DNA of 64,000 nt from Daphnia pulex (taxonomy: Eukaryota > Arthropoda > Branchiopoda > Diplostraca > Daphniidae): contig NC_060025.1 in NCBI RefSeq assembly GCF_021134715.1, positions 2,170,001 to 2,234,000 on the forward strand, written 5' to 3'. Under the pieces are notes generated by a model that saw only the letters and a list, made by a program, of their open reading frames with translations, was not told where the DNA came from and ran no database searches. Below are positions 10,601 to 23,400 of this stretch, piece by piece; the stretch's first letter is position 1; each line of letters begins with the position of its first letter. The translations under genes were made by a program, and so were the position numbers.

Positions 10601-13600
10601 ATCCGGAGTTACAGCCACTCTGCCAGAAGAGGCTTCTCGGTGGAAGGATCGTCGGGCAGCTGGAAAGCTCCGCCGCCTCTGCTGGGCCTGGGAATCACGC
10701 CCACCACCCCGACGTCCGTCTCGTTCCATCCGAGCCAGCCGGATTCCCGGTCGAATTCCCTTCCGCGCGATCGCGGAGGTGGATCGTCGTCGGGATCGAG
10801 TCGATTCCGGCGGGAAGTCCATTTCGAGCAGACGAGCCTGACGAGGCCGGGCCAGGCTTCCAGCCTGCTGGACAACACGGACGACAGCGACGGGGCCGTC
10901 TCGGCTCCGGAGATGACCGTCTCGCAGAAGCAGAAGCAACTCCAGCGGCTGAGCCAGCAGCAGCAACATCTCCAGCAGCAGCAATTGCTCTACAGCCGGG
11001 GGATCCTGCCCGGCAGCGCGGCTCCGCTCTCCAAATTGCCCGGCGGCATGTTGCCGGGCAACTTTACGGCCGCCGAGTACAAGGCCTGGATGCAGCGGGC
11101 TCCCTCAACCAGCGCCATCTACGAGCGGCTGCGCCAAAGTCGAGACGCCATCGAAGCCCATCGAGTGGCCAAATTGACGTTCAGCGCCGAAAATCTGGTC
11201 GAAAAAGCCAAACAGGTTCAGGATCCTTTTTTATATTGTTGTTGTTGTTGTTGTTGTTGTTAATTGGACAATTTTAATTGATTGCGCCGGAAGCAGGAGA
11301 TACCGTACTATGCCTATCGATCCCACTTTACGGCGACGCCTAACGCCGGCGGATCGTTGCTGCTGGACGAGAGTGACAACCCGTCGTCACTTGGGGGCGG
11401 TGGTGGTGGTGGCGGCCAGGGGATTGGAGGAGGGAGCAAAAGTCTGATGGTGGCCAGGTCCGGCTCGAGTGGCGCCGTGGCGGAATTGCAGCCGGAAACG
11501 CCCCGAGGCGGCATTCCTCAACCGACGCCCGCCAACCCCAACGCCGCCAGGTCTACCGATCCTCGATTCAAATTATTGGAAATTAATCCGGCCGGTATTT
11601 TTAATTATTAGATATTTTTAAAAAATTTCTGATTGATTTAGAATTAAATTGAATTTCTTAGATTTCATCAAATACCGGAGCGAAAGGCCCAACGGGACCA
11701 CGCCCACCCCGCATCAAATGGCCAATCCCAACGGCTCTAGTGGAATGACGACGCCTTCAACCACCGCCGGAGGACAACCAGGACCCGCCCCGGGCGGCGG
11801 AATCGAAGAAGGTGTCAGCGGACTCTTATGGGTACACTAATTAACATTGATTCATTTGTTTCATTCTTCCCAGGCCAAAATTTCTAATTGAAAATTCATT
11901 TGCAGATTCATTTGCTGGCCGGAAGAGGATTGAGATCGACGTCGTCGCGGCTGGAACCCGTCCGCGACTTGTACTGCGTCCTGGAGTGCGACCGGGCCCA
12001 CAAGGCCCGGACGGTGATCCGCTCTGGCGACATCAATTTCGACTGGGACGAAACGTTCGACCTGGACTTGGTGGTGAACCGGGAGCTGGACTTTTTGATT
12101 TACTCGTGGGATCCGCAGCTGAGGCACCGGCTCTGCTTCAAGGGATCGCTCCACCTGGTGCCGCTGGTCAGGGAGTCGACCATCCACCAGGTGGCACTCA
12201 AAGTCGAGCCCAGGGGCACCCTCTACCTCAAGCTGCGCTACACCGAGCCCAGGACGGCCTTCCGGCGCTCGCCGGCCGGCCGCAAAACGCCTCCGCCGCT
12301 CTTTGGCGTCGACCTGGAGACGGTGGTGACCCGGGAGGGTGGCAACAACGTCTCGGCCGTCTCCGCCCAGCTGATGACGGGCGGCAACGGCGGAGTGCCG
12401 ATCCTGGTCCAGAAGTGCGTCGAGGAAGTGGAGCGGCGCGGGATGGACATTGTCGGCCTCTACCGGCTCTGCGGTTCGGCAACCAAGAAGCGCATCCTCC
12501 GCGAAGCCTTTGAGCGAAATCCCCGGCTGGTGGACCTCTCGCCGGACAGCGTGCCGGACATCAACGTCATCACAGGTCCGGTTGAAGAAAATTTTAAATT
12601 TAACTTTAATCATTGCAATTCATTGTGATTGTGATCGAGTGCAGGGTTGCTGAAAGAGTATTTGAGGGAGTTGCCGGAACCGCTTTTGACGAAATGCCTT
12701 TACCAGATGCTGGTGGATGCGTTGGCCGTTTGCCTGCCGGACGACCCCGAGGGCAATGCCAAACTCATGTTCTCCATTCTCGAGTGCCTGCCCAAAGGCA
12801 ACCGGGTACACAAATTTAATTCAATTTCATTTGAATTCAATTAATTTGAATTTAAAAAAATATTTGCAGACGACGCTGTTTTTGTTGATGGACCATTTGT
12901 GTCTAGTGACGGCCCAGTCGGACCGCAATAAAATGACGCCGCAGAATCTGGCCATCTGCTTCGGTCCGGTGCTGATGCTGCACTCTGACGACGGATCGAC
13001 ACTCTCGTCGTCTTCATCCTCCTCCTCATCCGGCGGATTGGATTTCCAGAAGCCGATCGGCGTGCTGAAGTACCTGCTGCAAATCTGGCCGATGAAGTCA
13101 GGTACTGGTATTCGGTTACTCCCTTAAATTAAAAAAAGTTGCTTGTGCGATTGCCGGCGGAAGAGAAGCCTTGCTACGTAAACCCCCTTCCGTATAGACA
13201 GCTCGGGCAGTGGAAGCAGCGGCGACAGCCAGCTCGACGCTCCGACGCATCCAGCAACAGCAGCTGCAGCTGCAGCAGCCAACAGCCTCGGCAGCAGCTC
13301 AACGGCAGCCCTCGCCGCAGCCGCCGCAGCCGCCAATTCCGCCGCCGCCCATCAACACCAACATCAACTCCATCACCATCACGGCAATCCCATCCACTTC
13401 CTCCACAGTCTCCACCAGCAGCAACAACAGCAGCAGCAACAACACTACGGCCCAACTGCTGGCGGCCTCGCTGGCTCATCAGCCAGGGCCGTCCTCGGCA
13501 GTCGGCCACCGGGCTGCTGACCGACGGCTGGACCTCCCACCTTTGCCGCCCAGGCCGGCCCCCAAGGTCCTCCAGCCCAGAGGTTCCACCATGGCCGGAG

Positions 13601-14016
13601 GTGGTGGTAGCAACAACAACAACAACAACAGCGTCAAATCGGGTCTGCGGGGCCCACCATCGGCGGATGCCATCCTTCGAGGCGAGGCGGACGGATCTCC
13701 GGCTCCTCTGTCGACCGACTCGGCGGCCGGTGCTGGATCTGAAACGCCGTCGCTGACGTCGCCGACGTCCACCACGTCCACCACGACGTCGCTCAACAGT
13801 CCGGTTCAACAGCAACGGGCCGATTCCAGCCGGGGACGGATGCCCTGCAAAGATTTCGACAGCGAAGACGACGAGCTGGACATGAGCATGCACCATCCGG
13901 CACCCACAGCATCCGCCGGAAGAATGCTCAGCCACAAAGACGATCCATCAGCTGCCGGCCTAGTGACGGCCGATGACACCGACCAAGGCGAATCCGATCT
14001 AGAGAGTCCGAATTAA
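3994..14016 (+). CDS. RhoGAP100F: SYD-1 / RhoGAP100F synaptic Rho GTPase-activating protein
   Basis: Twelve joined coding exons give about 1,631 residues: 3994-4017, 6803-7096, 7178-7363, 8715-8873, 9257-9702, 9775-11215, 11297-11594, 11662-11831, 11906-12575, 12645-12805, 12870-13101 and 13202-14016. All phases agree. Domains in order: a PDZ domain at about residues 169-255 ([20 protein letters not shown], then [13 protein letters not shown]); a long Gly/Gln/Ser-rich region; a C2 domain at about 1007-1120 ([20 protein letters not shown]); and a RhoGAP domain at about 1130-1370. PDZ-C2-RhoGAP is the hallmark of SYD-1, which organises presynaptic active zones. The GAP arginine finger is present (GLYRLCG, Arg about 1193), as are [12 protein letters not shown] and [12 protein letters not shown], so GAP activity looks intact. 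The first exon and the last splice site are the least certain parts. Confidence 0.9.
4659..4694. repeat. (AC)n(AT)n compound microsatellite
   Basis: About ten AC units are followed by about eight AT units, in the first intron of the SYD-1 gene. Confidence 0.9.
6629..6649. repeat. (CGA)n microsatellite
   Basis: Seven trinucleotide units in the first SYD-1 intron. Confidence 0.85.
7364..8714 (+). other. SYD-1 intron before the PDZ exon
   Basis: No gene was recognised. It holds a C homopolymer around 8212-8226, GT-rich patches and a pyrimidine tract leading to the acceptor TTGCAG at 8709-8714. Confidence 0.5.
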
Positions 14017-16175
14017 AGAAATTAATTTAATCCAGCGCGGAATTTGAAAAACCAAAAAAAGACCCACCGAGTTATTTCAATTCGTAATAAATCAATTAAA
14101 AAATGGCGTTGAATAATTTGAAACATTTGTGTAAAAGGCAAAGAAGAAGACAAAGAAAACGGACCAATCCATCTTCTACTACTTCTTCCCTTCTCCCTCT
14201 TCCCTCCTCTTTTTCCTCCTACACATTTTAAATAGACGCACTTAATATATTATTATAGATCTTTTTTTTTTGAATTTTAATTTGAACGCATATCAGCGAT
14301 CGGGGCTGGTCTCTTCTCACACAATAATTCAATGTTTTAATTTTCCCGCTTTATTTGGACGTTTGAAATAAATTCAAACGAATCAAACGGCGCCATCTCA
14401 CACAGTAATAATTTTTGAAAAAGAATTACATTTTCTTCGTTAAATTATAGGTGAAAAACCGAAAAAATTGCCCCAAGTTGGATTTGAATAATTAGTTGTG
14501 TTATTTATTTGTGGTTTATTATTATATATCAATTCATTGGCCGTCGATGTTTGATCAATCAGCACGAAGCTTTTCTTGGACCGTCCCCCCAACCCAACTC
14601 TCTCCTACCACTTTTCTATATTCTGGTCGTTGTTTTTTTTTCTTTCTTCTTCCATTTTTTAAAAAATCGAATCTCAAATCAATCAGATTTAATTTTAAAC
14701 CAAAAAAAATGGGTCGTTTTTTTTTAATTAAATAACATTCATATCGAATTGGCTTTTTAAAGAATAATGGGAACCGTTTTAAATTGAGAATTATATATAA
14801 AAATTGGCTTGTCTCTCTCTCTCTCGCTACGATTTTGATTTAAGTTTTTAATTTTTTATTTGTCGCTGTCGTCGTTTTTATTCGGGCATTATGCAACCAC
14901 ACACTGCCAGGTTCGTTCCTTTTTGTATTTAAAAATGCTGTGCGGAAAAGAAAAGAAAAATAATGTTATTTGAACAAATTGTTTTGTTTTTTTTTCTCGC
15001 TAATCGTCTCACAAACCAAAAGGAACTGTTACTTTGATTTCAACTTGTCTAACCTTCCATCGATTCTTAATTTAATTGAATATCAATCTCCCCACCCCCC
15101 TCATTTTGATTTGGTTGATTTTGAAACAAAAATCCCGCTGAAAACTGTGTGCCATCTTTCTCCCGTCATATTCTTTGTGTTCTCACTTTTGTACCAAATG
15201 CCGAGAGAACTCGATTGATTTCCTCGTGTGAATAATTTGTCGATTGACGGATCTCGATTGGTCTTATTATTATTATTCGGTTGTCCTTTTTATTTATTAT
15301 TTTATTTGTTAAAAAAACAACATTTGGAACGACGTTTTGTAAATCTGTTTACAAACTAATTCAAAACCCACGTTGGAAATTTGTTATTGATTTTTTTCCT
15401 TTTTTTATTTGAATTTCTAATTGAAAAGAAAAAAAAAACAGAAAAATTTAAGATGATCGATTCTCTTGTACACGCATCCGCACTTTATGTGTTTATTGAA
15501 TTGTCTGGGTTTCCTCGAAATAGTGACATTTTCAAAACTCTATTTCCACGTTTTCGCCCATTTCATTTTCGTGAACATGTTTTGACATGGAAAAAAGATC
15601 GTGTGAGTTTCTACTAACTGGTTGGTTGGATAATAAAAACAAAATACACAACAACACACACCGTTGTTCGAGATCATTTTGCGAGTTGATCTGGCAACGC
15701 CGCACCACTGAAAGAAATTTTAATGGCGGCGCTGGGCTTGGGCATTTTTGTCCCATTCTAAAACAAACAGCACATACACAAGTCTCATTATCCCAAAAAT
15801 ATTTCCCCCTGCCAACACGTTTTGATTCGGAAGCAGTTTCTTGCATTAGTGAATAATGAGCATCTGCTGTTTTCAGTCATCGGGGAAACTGAGGAAGAAA
15901 GAAATAATTGAAAAAGAATTTGGACAGCAATAGCAGAGTCCATCATTTCTCTCGTACGGCGCATAATCCGTAGCCCCGTAGGTCCGCCACACGAATAAAT
16001 AAAAGAAAAAAATCATTTTTCAGCTGGTGGCGGGGAGACTCAGTAGACGAGACGGTCGCCATAGCTACGGCAGCCGAATTTTCGTTGTCAACAACAGCAG
16101 CAGGTAAATATCAAATCGAATCTATTTTTTCCCACCTTGTGGTTTTCTTTGCAATCGCCCTTTTTCACTTGCCAG
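14017..16175. other. SYD-1 3' UTR and intergenic region up to the RFX gene
   Basis: AATAAA at 14086-14091, 70 nt after the SYD-1 stop, is a candidate polyadenylation signal; another lies near 14368. The rest is AT-rich and without a recognised gene. A likely non-coding RFX leader exon ends at the donor CAG|GTAAAT (16103/16104). Confidence 0.45.
14086..14091 (+). terminator. candidate polyadenylation signal of the SYD-1 gene
   Basis: AATAAA lies 70 nt downstream of the stop codon at 14014-14016. This would give a short 3' UTR. Later AATAAA copies could be used instead. Confidence 0.4.
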
Positions 16176-16207
16176 ACGACATGGCAAACGAAGATCGACA
16201 ATCCAGT
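16176..16207 (+). other. candidate alternative first coding exon of RFX (MANEDRQSS)
   Basis: The acceptor CTTGCCAG is followed by ACGAC, then ATG at 16181, nine codons and a donor AGT|GTGAGC at 16208. The phase is 0, so direct splicing to 20384 would keep the RFX frame and replace the N-terminus encoded at 17440-17508. The splice signals are good but the peptide is too short to prove coding use. Confidence 0.35.
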
Positions 16208-17439
16208 GTGAGCCCGGGAATTTACGTTAGAGATAATGGCAGTCGTAAGCAATCAACTCGTGAACGCCCATTCGTTAACCCTTCATTCAGACAAACCCAT
16301 GAGACTTTCAATTTGCCCTACGTGTGTCATAGTCGAATTAGTTTGCAGGGCTGAGCGCAGACTGGCAACGCAAATATGTTTTTCCCCCCTGGTGAAAACT
16401 CTCCAGGATACCTTTTTACGTGGGGATTACATTACATGTGCAGTTGCCGAGATTGGAGAGAGCTGGAATCAAGTCGAGCAATCAGGCTGTGGAGTTTTCC
16501 AGAAGCAGCCAACGGCAGGGGCTACACCAATCCACGAGTTCAATGGGCAATCAGGCAAATTATTTTTTTCAAATCGTCTGTGAAAAATGTCAGTCCCCTG
16601 TGGTTTGTCAAAGTGTATTAACAGTTTAACATTATCCTTTCAGAAAAGAAGCCGTTAGCTCTTGACGTAGAACTTTATAGCCAAAATAACAAGATACTGA
16701 ATAGAAACATAATAAGACTAGTTTCTACGAAAGAAAAGAAATCCTGGAGGCGATCGTGTGCCGGCAACTGTAATCATGTCTATAGGGGCGGAAACACCTG
16801 GCCCACAGCTTCCTCCCCAATGCAGCCCCCCCCCCCATTTCCTCTCGTCTATGCCTTGATTCTCCATCCTACCTTGTGCAAACACGCAAGGTAAAAGCCT
16901 TAGCCTTTACAATCTACATCGGGAACAAAGAGGAGAGCCCTCCTCCTGACCCCCCCCCCCCCCCACCCTTATCACCGCATAATATTGAAAGAATAGGGAA
17001 ACAGACGGGGGGGGGGTTGTGTGGGCTTTTTGCGTTGCCATGGATACCGGCCAAACGTCAACACAACAAAAAAGAGCTTGGGGACAGCGAGGGCACAGAC
17101 ACAAACAACTTCACCTGGCCGTTTTTTCTACTTCCCTCCTCCCCCCTCCCTTCTCACGTCCGCCGAGTTCTCAGGTGAACTGAGCTTAACAATAATCCCG
17201 CTCACAATTGGCGCCAAACAGTCGACACGTTCGAATGGGCCTCTTGAACACTTTATTGGCTCCGGCGATCACAAACTTAACACAAGTTCGTGTCTTCTCT
17301 CCTTTTCATTTGTAGGAATTTTTTTTTACTCTTGTGCCCAGTGGACAACAACAGCAGCAGCAACAAACCCACCAGACAAGTGGAAGTCGTTGTGTCGTGA
17401 GTGTTGGTGTCAAGTTGAGCTCCTGGACATACGTACACA

Positions 17440-20400
17440 ATGGCAGCGACGCCCGTCAGCTTCATGTCGACAGATTCCCGGCCAGCCGGCTCCTCTTCAC
17501 TCAGCCAGGTAACACGAAATTTATTGAATTGTAATAGGAGATAACTGCTGGGTCGGTTCCCCCTTTTTTCTTTCTTTGAGTTTTGTGTCGAGTGTAGAGC
17601 ACGTGCGCCTGGGTAGACACTCTGTTTCCAATTTCTAGATACAATATAAACACACACACACAAGACATCTATAAGAAGAAAAAACAAACGAGATAAAGGT
17701 TGATGTTGTGTGCCACTCTGGCGGAGGGGGGTACAACAAGTGGGGTAAAATCCAGCTGGATAAAAAAACCTTTTATTGTCACTCGATCGTGCACCTTCTC
17801 TCTGCATCTTTTTTTTCTTCTTTCTTTGTTCTGCTAGAAAGGGGCTCCCAAGTTTGTTATCTATTTGGAGAGACTTAAAGCCGTGTGGGTCTCGATTCAG
17901 GTGCGCTTTACCTCGAATCCGGTTGCTCCTGTGAGGAGCCAGGGCTCCTAACGTGGAAATCAACAAAAAGAGGATATATGTCGTCTCTGTGTGTGTGTGT
18001 GTGTGGATCGCTAAGAGATGCACTCTCTGGCCTATATGCCATTGTCAATGCACACACACGGATGATGTGCTCCGAGAGGAGGCCAAAAATCCGTGTAATC
18101 CAGCGGACGGGAAGGGTGGGTGGGTAGCAAAAGTAGGAGAGAAAAAAGGGAAAATTCAGGAGTTTTCGATACTCTCAGATTGGCCTGACACACACAAGCG
18201 TCAAAGGGTCTCTTCGTCTCCCTCCTTGTCGCTTTCTTTTTTCCTCATGGCCCTCTCTCCTAGAGATCCTCCTCCTCCCCCTCTCTTGTTGCATGGGGTC
18301 CTCCTCCCCACTCACCTCCCGACCACCCTAAACGGCTCCTGATGCAGATCGGGAGTGTGTAGTAATAGTTGAGTCGTCAGTGCCGCCGCTCGTGTCTTTC
18401 CTTCTCTCTCCTCCTGGATTCTTCCGGCTCCTTTTTCTTTTCATTTTGATTATTTTGACTTGCGGAAAATCATTCAGGTATTACATAAAAGTTACTTTTT
18501 GATTATTTTATTTTAAAAATTAGAATTTCCAACAACATTTTATCATCAAAGGCCGTAGGGTTACATCACCTGGTCGCTTGTTTTTATTTTTCCGATGAAA
18601 AACTTTGTGTCCTCCCCTCTCTTTCGCTCTCCACCGGTCCCCCTCCCCCTCTCTCTGACAGACATTTTGTGACTAATTATATTACATCCATCGGGGGGGA
18701 CCACCGGTTCTCTAGCTGTGTGTCTATTGCGCAGCTGGGCTCTGAACGGTTTAATGAATTTAACAAACAAAAAAAGTTACTTTTTTTTATTTTCTGCCCA
18801 TCTGCCTGTATAATGTTTCATTTCGAACAAAAAAGAGAAGAGATAAGATAACTTGGCAACTACTCTTACTACTTAAAAAGAATATCATCAAATATTTACT
18901 CTGGCCCGTCACTTTTTTTTCTCCCACCCTTCTTGTTCGATGCCGGATGGCGCCCGTTGCTTAATATCGTTTTGAGTAATATCGACAGGGTAGGAAAAAA
19001 GGAAGGAAGGAAGCAAGTCGAGAATAGGAAAGATGGGCAAAAGTGCGTCCAATTTGGTTTCATTTTGTTGATGTTAAGAGAAGAAGAAGAAGAAGAAGAC
19101 CCTCTCCATTTTTCTTATTCAAAAGAAAAGAAAAGTGAAAAGGCTTCCGCATGATAAAATCATTGCCTCCGCCGGAATCACTCGCAGTGGGAGGTTAAAA
19201 GAAGAAGAAGAAGAAATCGGATAATTTTCCCCTTTCACGTCGATACGGAAAAAATATTTTTTTAAATATATTTAGGACAAATCGGCGTGTCAATTTGGAC
19301 GTAGGAGGACGTTGTGAGTGTCGTAAGAAAAGTGAATCAAAAGAAAGATAAAGAAGAGGGGGGACACTTGGCTCCTAAGAACCTGTTGCAACTTGAGTCG
19401 TCATGGCAACCTCTTCCACCCGTGCCATATTCTCAAATCTGACGTTTCATTCGTTTCCGGGCGGCGTTCTGATTTAATGAAAAAAAAGAAAAATTGGAAG
19501 AATTGTGTGTGTCTAGTATCTTCTTTTTCTTCTTCTTCCGGGCCGTTGTACATTGAACGGGAAGGTTAAATGTGGGAAGAGTCTTATTCTCTCTCTCACT
19601 CGTATGTCTGTTCAATCCATCCCAACAAGTAAAAGATTTCTATTCGGCAGCGCGTCCCGCAAGAGTTTTCCCTCGACGGCGTAAAGGATCCAGCGGCGGC
19701 AGTAGCGGCACAAGTAGAGTGTACAGTAGAGACCCCTCCGTCTGTTGTGCGTAAAGCGGATTGAGTTGCATCTAGAGGGAAGGAGGAGGGGAGAGAGAAA
19801 GAGACGCGGCCCCGTCTACTCTTGGGATTTGGGTTTTCTACCTATCCATCCATCTTTCTACCAGGAACGCAAAGATTTTGCCTGCGACGTCTACCCACAC
19901 TGTCTCTCTTATTCCGCATTGAAAATCTTGAAAAAAAAAAATCTCCTCCCCCCCTCCGGAGGTGGAAGAGGCGGATAAATAAATTTATTTGTACAGGAAA
20001 GAAAAAAAAGGAAAGAATAAAAGGGGATAGAGAGAGAGTATAGTGCAAGAAAAGATGTAATACTTATTGATCAAGAGATTGGAAGCTCCTTCCGGGCGGA
20101 ACGAATGTTGTTGCTTCTTCTTCTTGTGCTGCAAGAGAAAAAAAAGGGGCGATTTTATTTTTCTTTCTTCTTCTATCGGTGACACGACTACACTCGACTC
20201 CCGTGTCGTAAATATTGCACGGGTTATCGGATATATTTATATGACTACACTCTCTCTCCCTGGACTGCAACTCGCCCAGGAACATCATTTTGCTCTTTCG
20301 ATTTTTTGTTTCCCCATCTCCCAGCGTACTTGAATTAACTCGGAAATCCTTTTTTTGGGGGGGTCTTTGATTATTTATTTCAGCAGCAACAACAACAGCA

Positions 20401-23400
20401 ACAACACGGGAGTATAGTGGCCGCCGTCGTCGAAGTGGTTAGCAGTGGAGAAGTGGCCGCCCAAGTGGAAGCTTGCGATCTAACCTTATCTTCGGCCAGC
20501 AACAGCGCCGACAATTTGGTAACATTTTGAATTTCCCGCTAATTTTTTTAGAAAAAGAAATTTAAATTTCGCGCCTTTTTTTTGTCTTTTTTCAAGGGAG
20601 TGCAGCACGGTAATTCGGATGCGGATGCGGCTGCTGTTGCTGCACTAGAAGCGGAAGAAGCGGCCGAAGCCAAAGACGCTAGCGAAGAAGACAACAACAC
20701 GGACCATTCATCGCCTATCACGGTGACGGTCACGTCCGGCAGCACCCAATACATCGCCATGGCGGGTAAAGGACCAAAATTTGAAATTTCTAAACATTTT
20801 CTTAGTAGATTTGTTTGGGAGCGAGTAGATTTTCTGTTTTTGTCTTAAAAATAGTTGGAATTAGTTTTTTTGGTATTTGTCAATTTGAGCGGGAACGGCC
20901 GAAATTCAAATTTTTGTTGGCGGGTCAAAAATGTTTTTATTTAGCCGACGGTGCGGTAACTGACCGATCCGTCTACACTTCTCTCACTCCCGTACACGCA
21001 CCTGCGTCCGTCGTCGGTAAGCACAAAATCCCCAAACAAAAAATTGAACAAGAACAAAAAAAAACAATCGCCAAAATAAAAATTTGAATCAAACGCTTCA
21101 TTTTTTGTTCGTCGTCATCGTGGGTAAATGGCCGCTTCATTTTTCTGTTTTGTCTTGATTTATTTTATTTCAAATTATTTTTTTTTGCGGACATTTATTT
21201 TGATTTTTCACATTTTTCTCCTCACTTCCGGCCGGATATCCCCAAATTTATTGTCATCGGTTTCTCTCTCTCTCTCGCCTGGAAAATTGGGTTTCTCGCG
21301 TTGTCAGAAAATGGGAGAGAAGCTCCTGGAATGGACTGTGTCGTTGATAGCAGCCTGTGATGTATAAATATATATATCCGTTTTGCAGAGTCGACTTAGT
21401 TACTAACTCGACTCGACGCCCGTTAATTAGTTACGACGGCGGAACACAGCAGACACACAAACACACACACTCGTATCCCAGGGCCCGCCGTTCTCTATTA
21501 CGTCGACGAATTGATCCAGGGGCGTCCCGTGGCCAATTAACGACTCGTCTATTTCGTTGCTTACCAACCAGCCTATTTTTTTCCTTATTTTTCCTTATTT
21601 TATTTGTTATTTTTTGTTAACGAGCCCGGTGGATTGTTGTCGTTCAAATTGGTGCCGCTCTGCGTGGCGTCGATCCTTCCGTTACAAGCCGGAAGAAAAG
21701 AAAAATAAAGCCACACACACAGTTTTTCCCCGCTCCTATTTTTTATTCTTCGTGTCGCTTTGATTGTGTATTATCACGCAGTTTGCCCGGCTCTTGTAAT
21801 GACGCCAGGGGGTCCCTGATTCCCATGAAAGAGAAAGAGAGAGTCTGGCAGCATCTAACCAGTTTCCCTCTATTCTTTTCAAATAAATTTGCGGGGGGGT
21901 TTCCAGTTGTTTCGGTTTTTCTCTTTTTTAGCTTTTGTGTAATCATTTCCGTTTTTGTGTCGTTTGGTTGTTATCCTGTTGCCATCGCTCATCTCTTCTT
22001 CTTCTCCCGACCCAGAAAAAGCTTTGCCAGTGTTTCTCTCGTGTCGTCATGGTAAGGTCATTTGACGGGAAATGAAATTTCCACCCCGTGGCTGGGAAAC
22101 GTTTGAGCTAATCCTTGTCATGTGTGTGTCTGTCTTGTCTCTTTGCTTCTCGTTTTTATTTCCAATGTCAAAAATGATGAAAGGAGAGAAACCGATTTTA
22201 TTTATTTTTAATTTTTTGAAATTTTGAAATTCTTTTCAGTGAGCGGGAACGAGACGCTGGGCGGTGATTCGTCGGTTCACTCCACGTACGTCCAATACGT
22301 CGACGGGTCTCCCGATTCGGCTTTGTACGCGGCAACTAACGGGCAAATGTGATTTCCGATTACTAACACAAACCCCAACAATTTTATTCCGTCCTCGACC
22401 CATCCTTGAGCCGCTCTATTTTTTAATTTGATTGAAATTCCGGACAAAAAAGAGATTAACTGAACTTTTTTTTTTTCTGGTTGTGTTTTCCAGGACTTAT
22501 CCGGCCTACACGGTGGTGGAATCGGGCGCCATGTACTCGCCCGGCAACAACCAATACTACACGAGTGGCACTGGCAACAACAGCATCACTTACTCACAAG
22601 TATTTCAGTTGAATTGAATTCATCAATAATAATTCGAGAGTCTAATTTAATTAACAATTGCAGGTGACTCCGGGACAATTGACGCAGACGAGTGGTGGGA
22701 CATTTCTGATCCAGCAAGGCGTCGACGCCGACGGCCACACGCTCATCACCACCACCACCAGAGCGTCTCCTCAAACGGTAATGACAATATTACAAATTTA
22801 TTTGGGATTCAAATAATCTGAAAGAAAATCTGTTTTAACTGGATTACCTCGACTTGACACATTTATGGCGGATGGATGGATGGAATGGATGGAATGCAGG
22901 AAGGAAACGGGTCCTCGTCCGCTTACCTAGTGACGGGCTCACAATCTGGTCACAGCCCCTCGTCGGCCGCTGTCGGTGGAGGTGTCGATTCCGATTCCCA
23001 TTACAGTTTGGCCCACGCCACCCGAGTCTCGCCCGCCACCGTAAGAGTTCGCCCGTCGCCCGTCCTTTTCATTTTCCCCACCTCTTGTCAACTTAAAAAT
23101 TAAAATTGATCTATTTTTGTCCATCAAAAGGTTCAATGGCTCATTGATAATTACGAGACGGCCGAAGGGGTGAGCCTCCCGCGGTCCACCCTCTACGCCC
23201 ATTACCTGAGGCACTGCAACGAGCACAAGCTGGAGCCCGTCAACGCCGCCTCCTTTGGCAAACTCATCCGTTCCGTCTTTTTGGGATTGAGGACCAGGCG
23301 ACTGGGCACCAGGTCCGTCACTTTTTTTTCAATTCAAATTGTTTTAAAAAAGTTAAATTCAAATTTTGTTTCTAATTCAATCAGAGGCAATTCCAAGTAC

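Noticed and set aside
11861..12613. 250-codon minus-strand open frame
   Set aside because: Antisense of the C2 and RhoGAP exons; the plus strand encodes clear conserved domains in phase.
13174..13935. 253-codon minus-strand open frame rich in Arg/Gly/Val
   Set aside because: Shadow of the low-complexity SYD-1 C-terminal exon.
17034..17047. GTTGCC-AT-GGATAC as an X-box near the RFX start
   Set aside because: Two mismatches in the second half-site; too weak to count.
17277..18023. 248-codon minus-strand open frame
   Set aside because: Spans simple repeats, overlaps the RFX start exon and shows no domain, signal peptide or splice logic.
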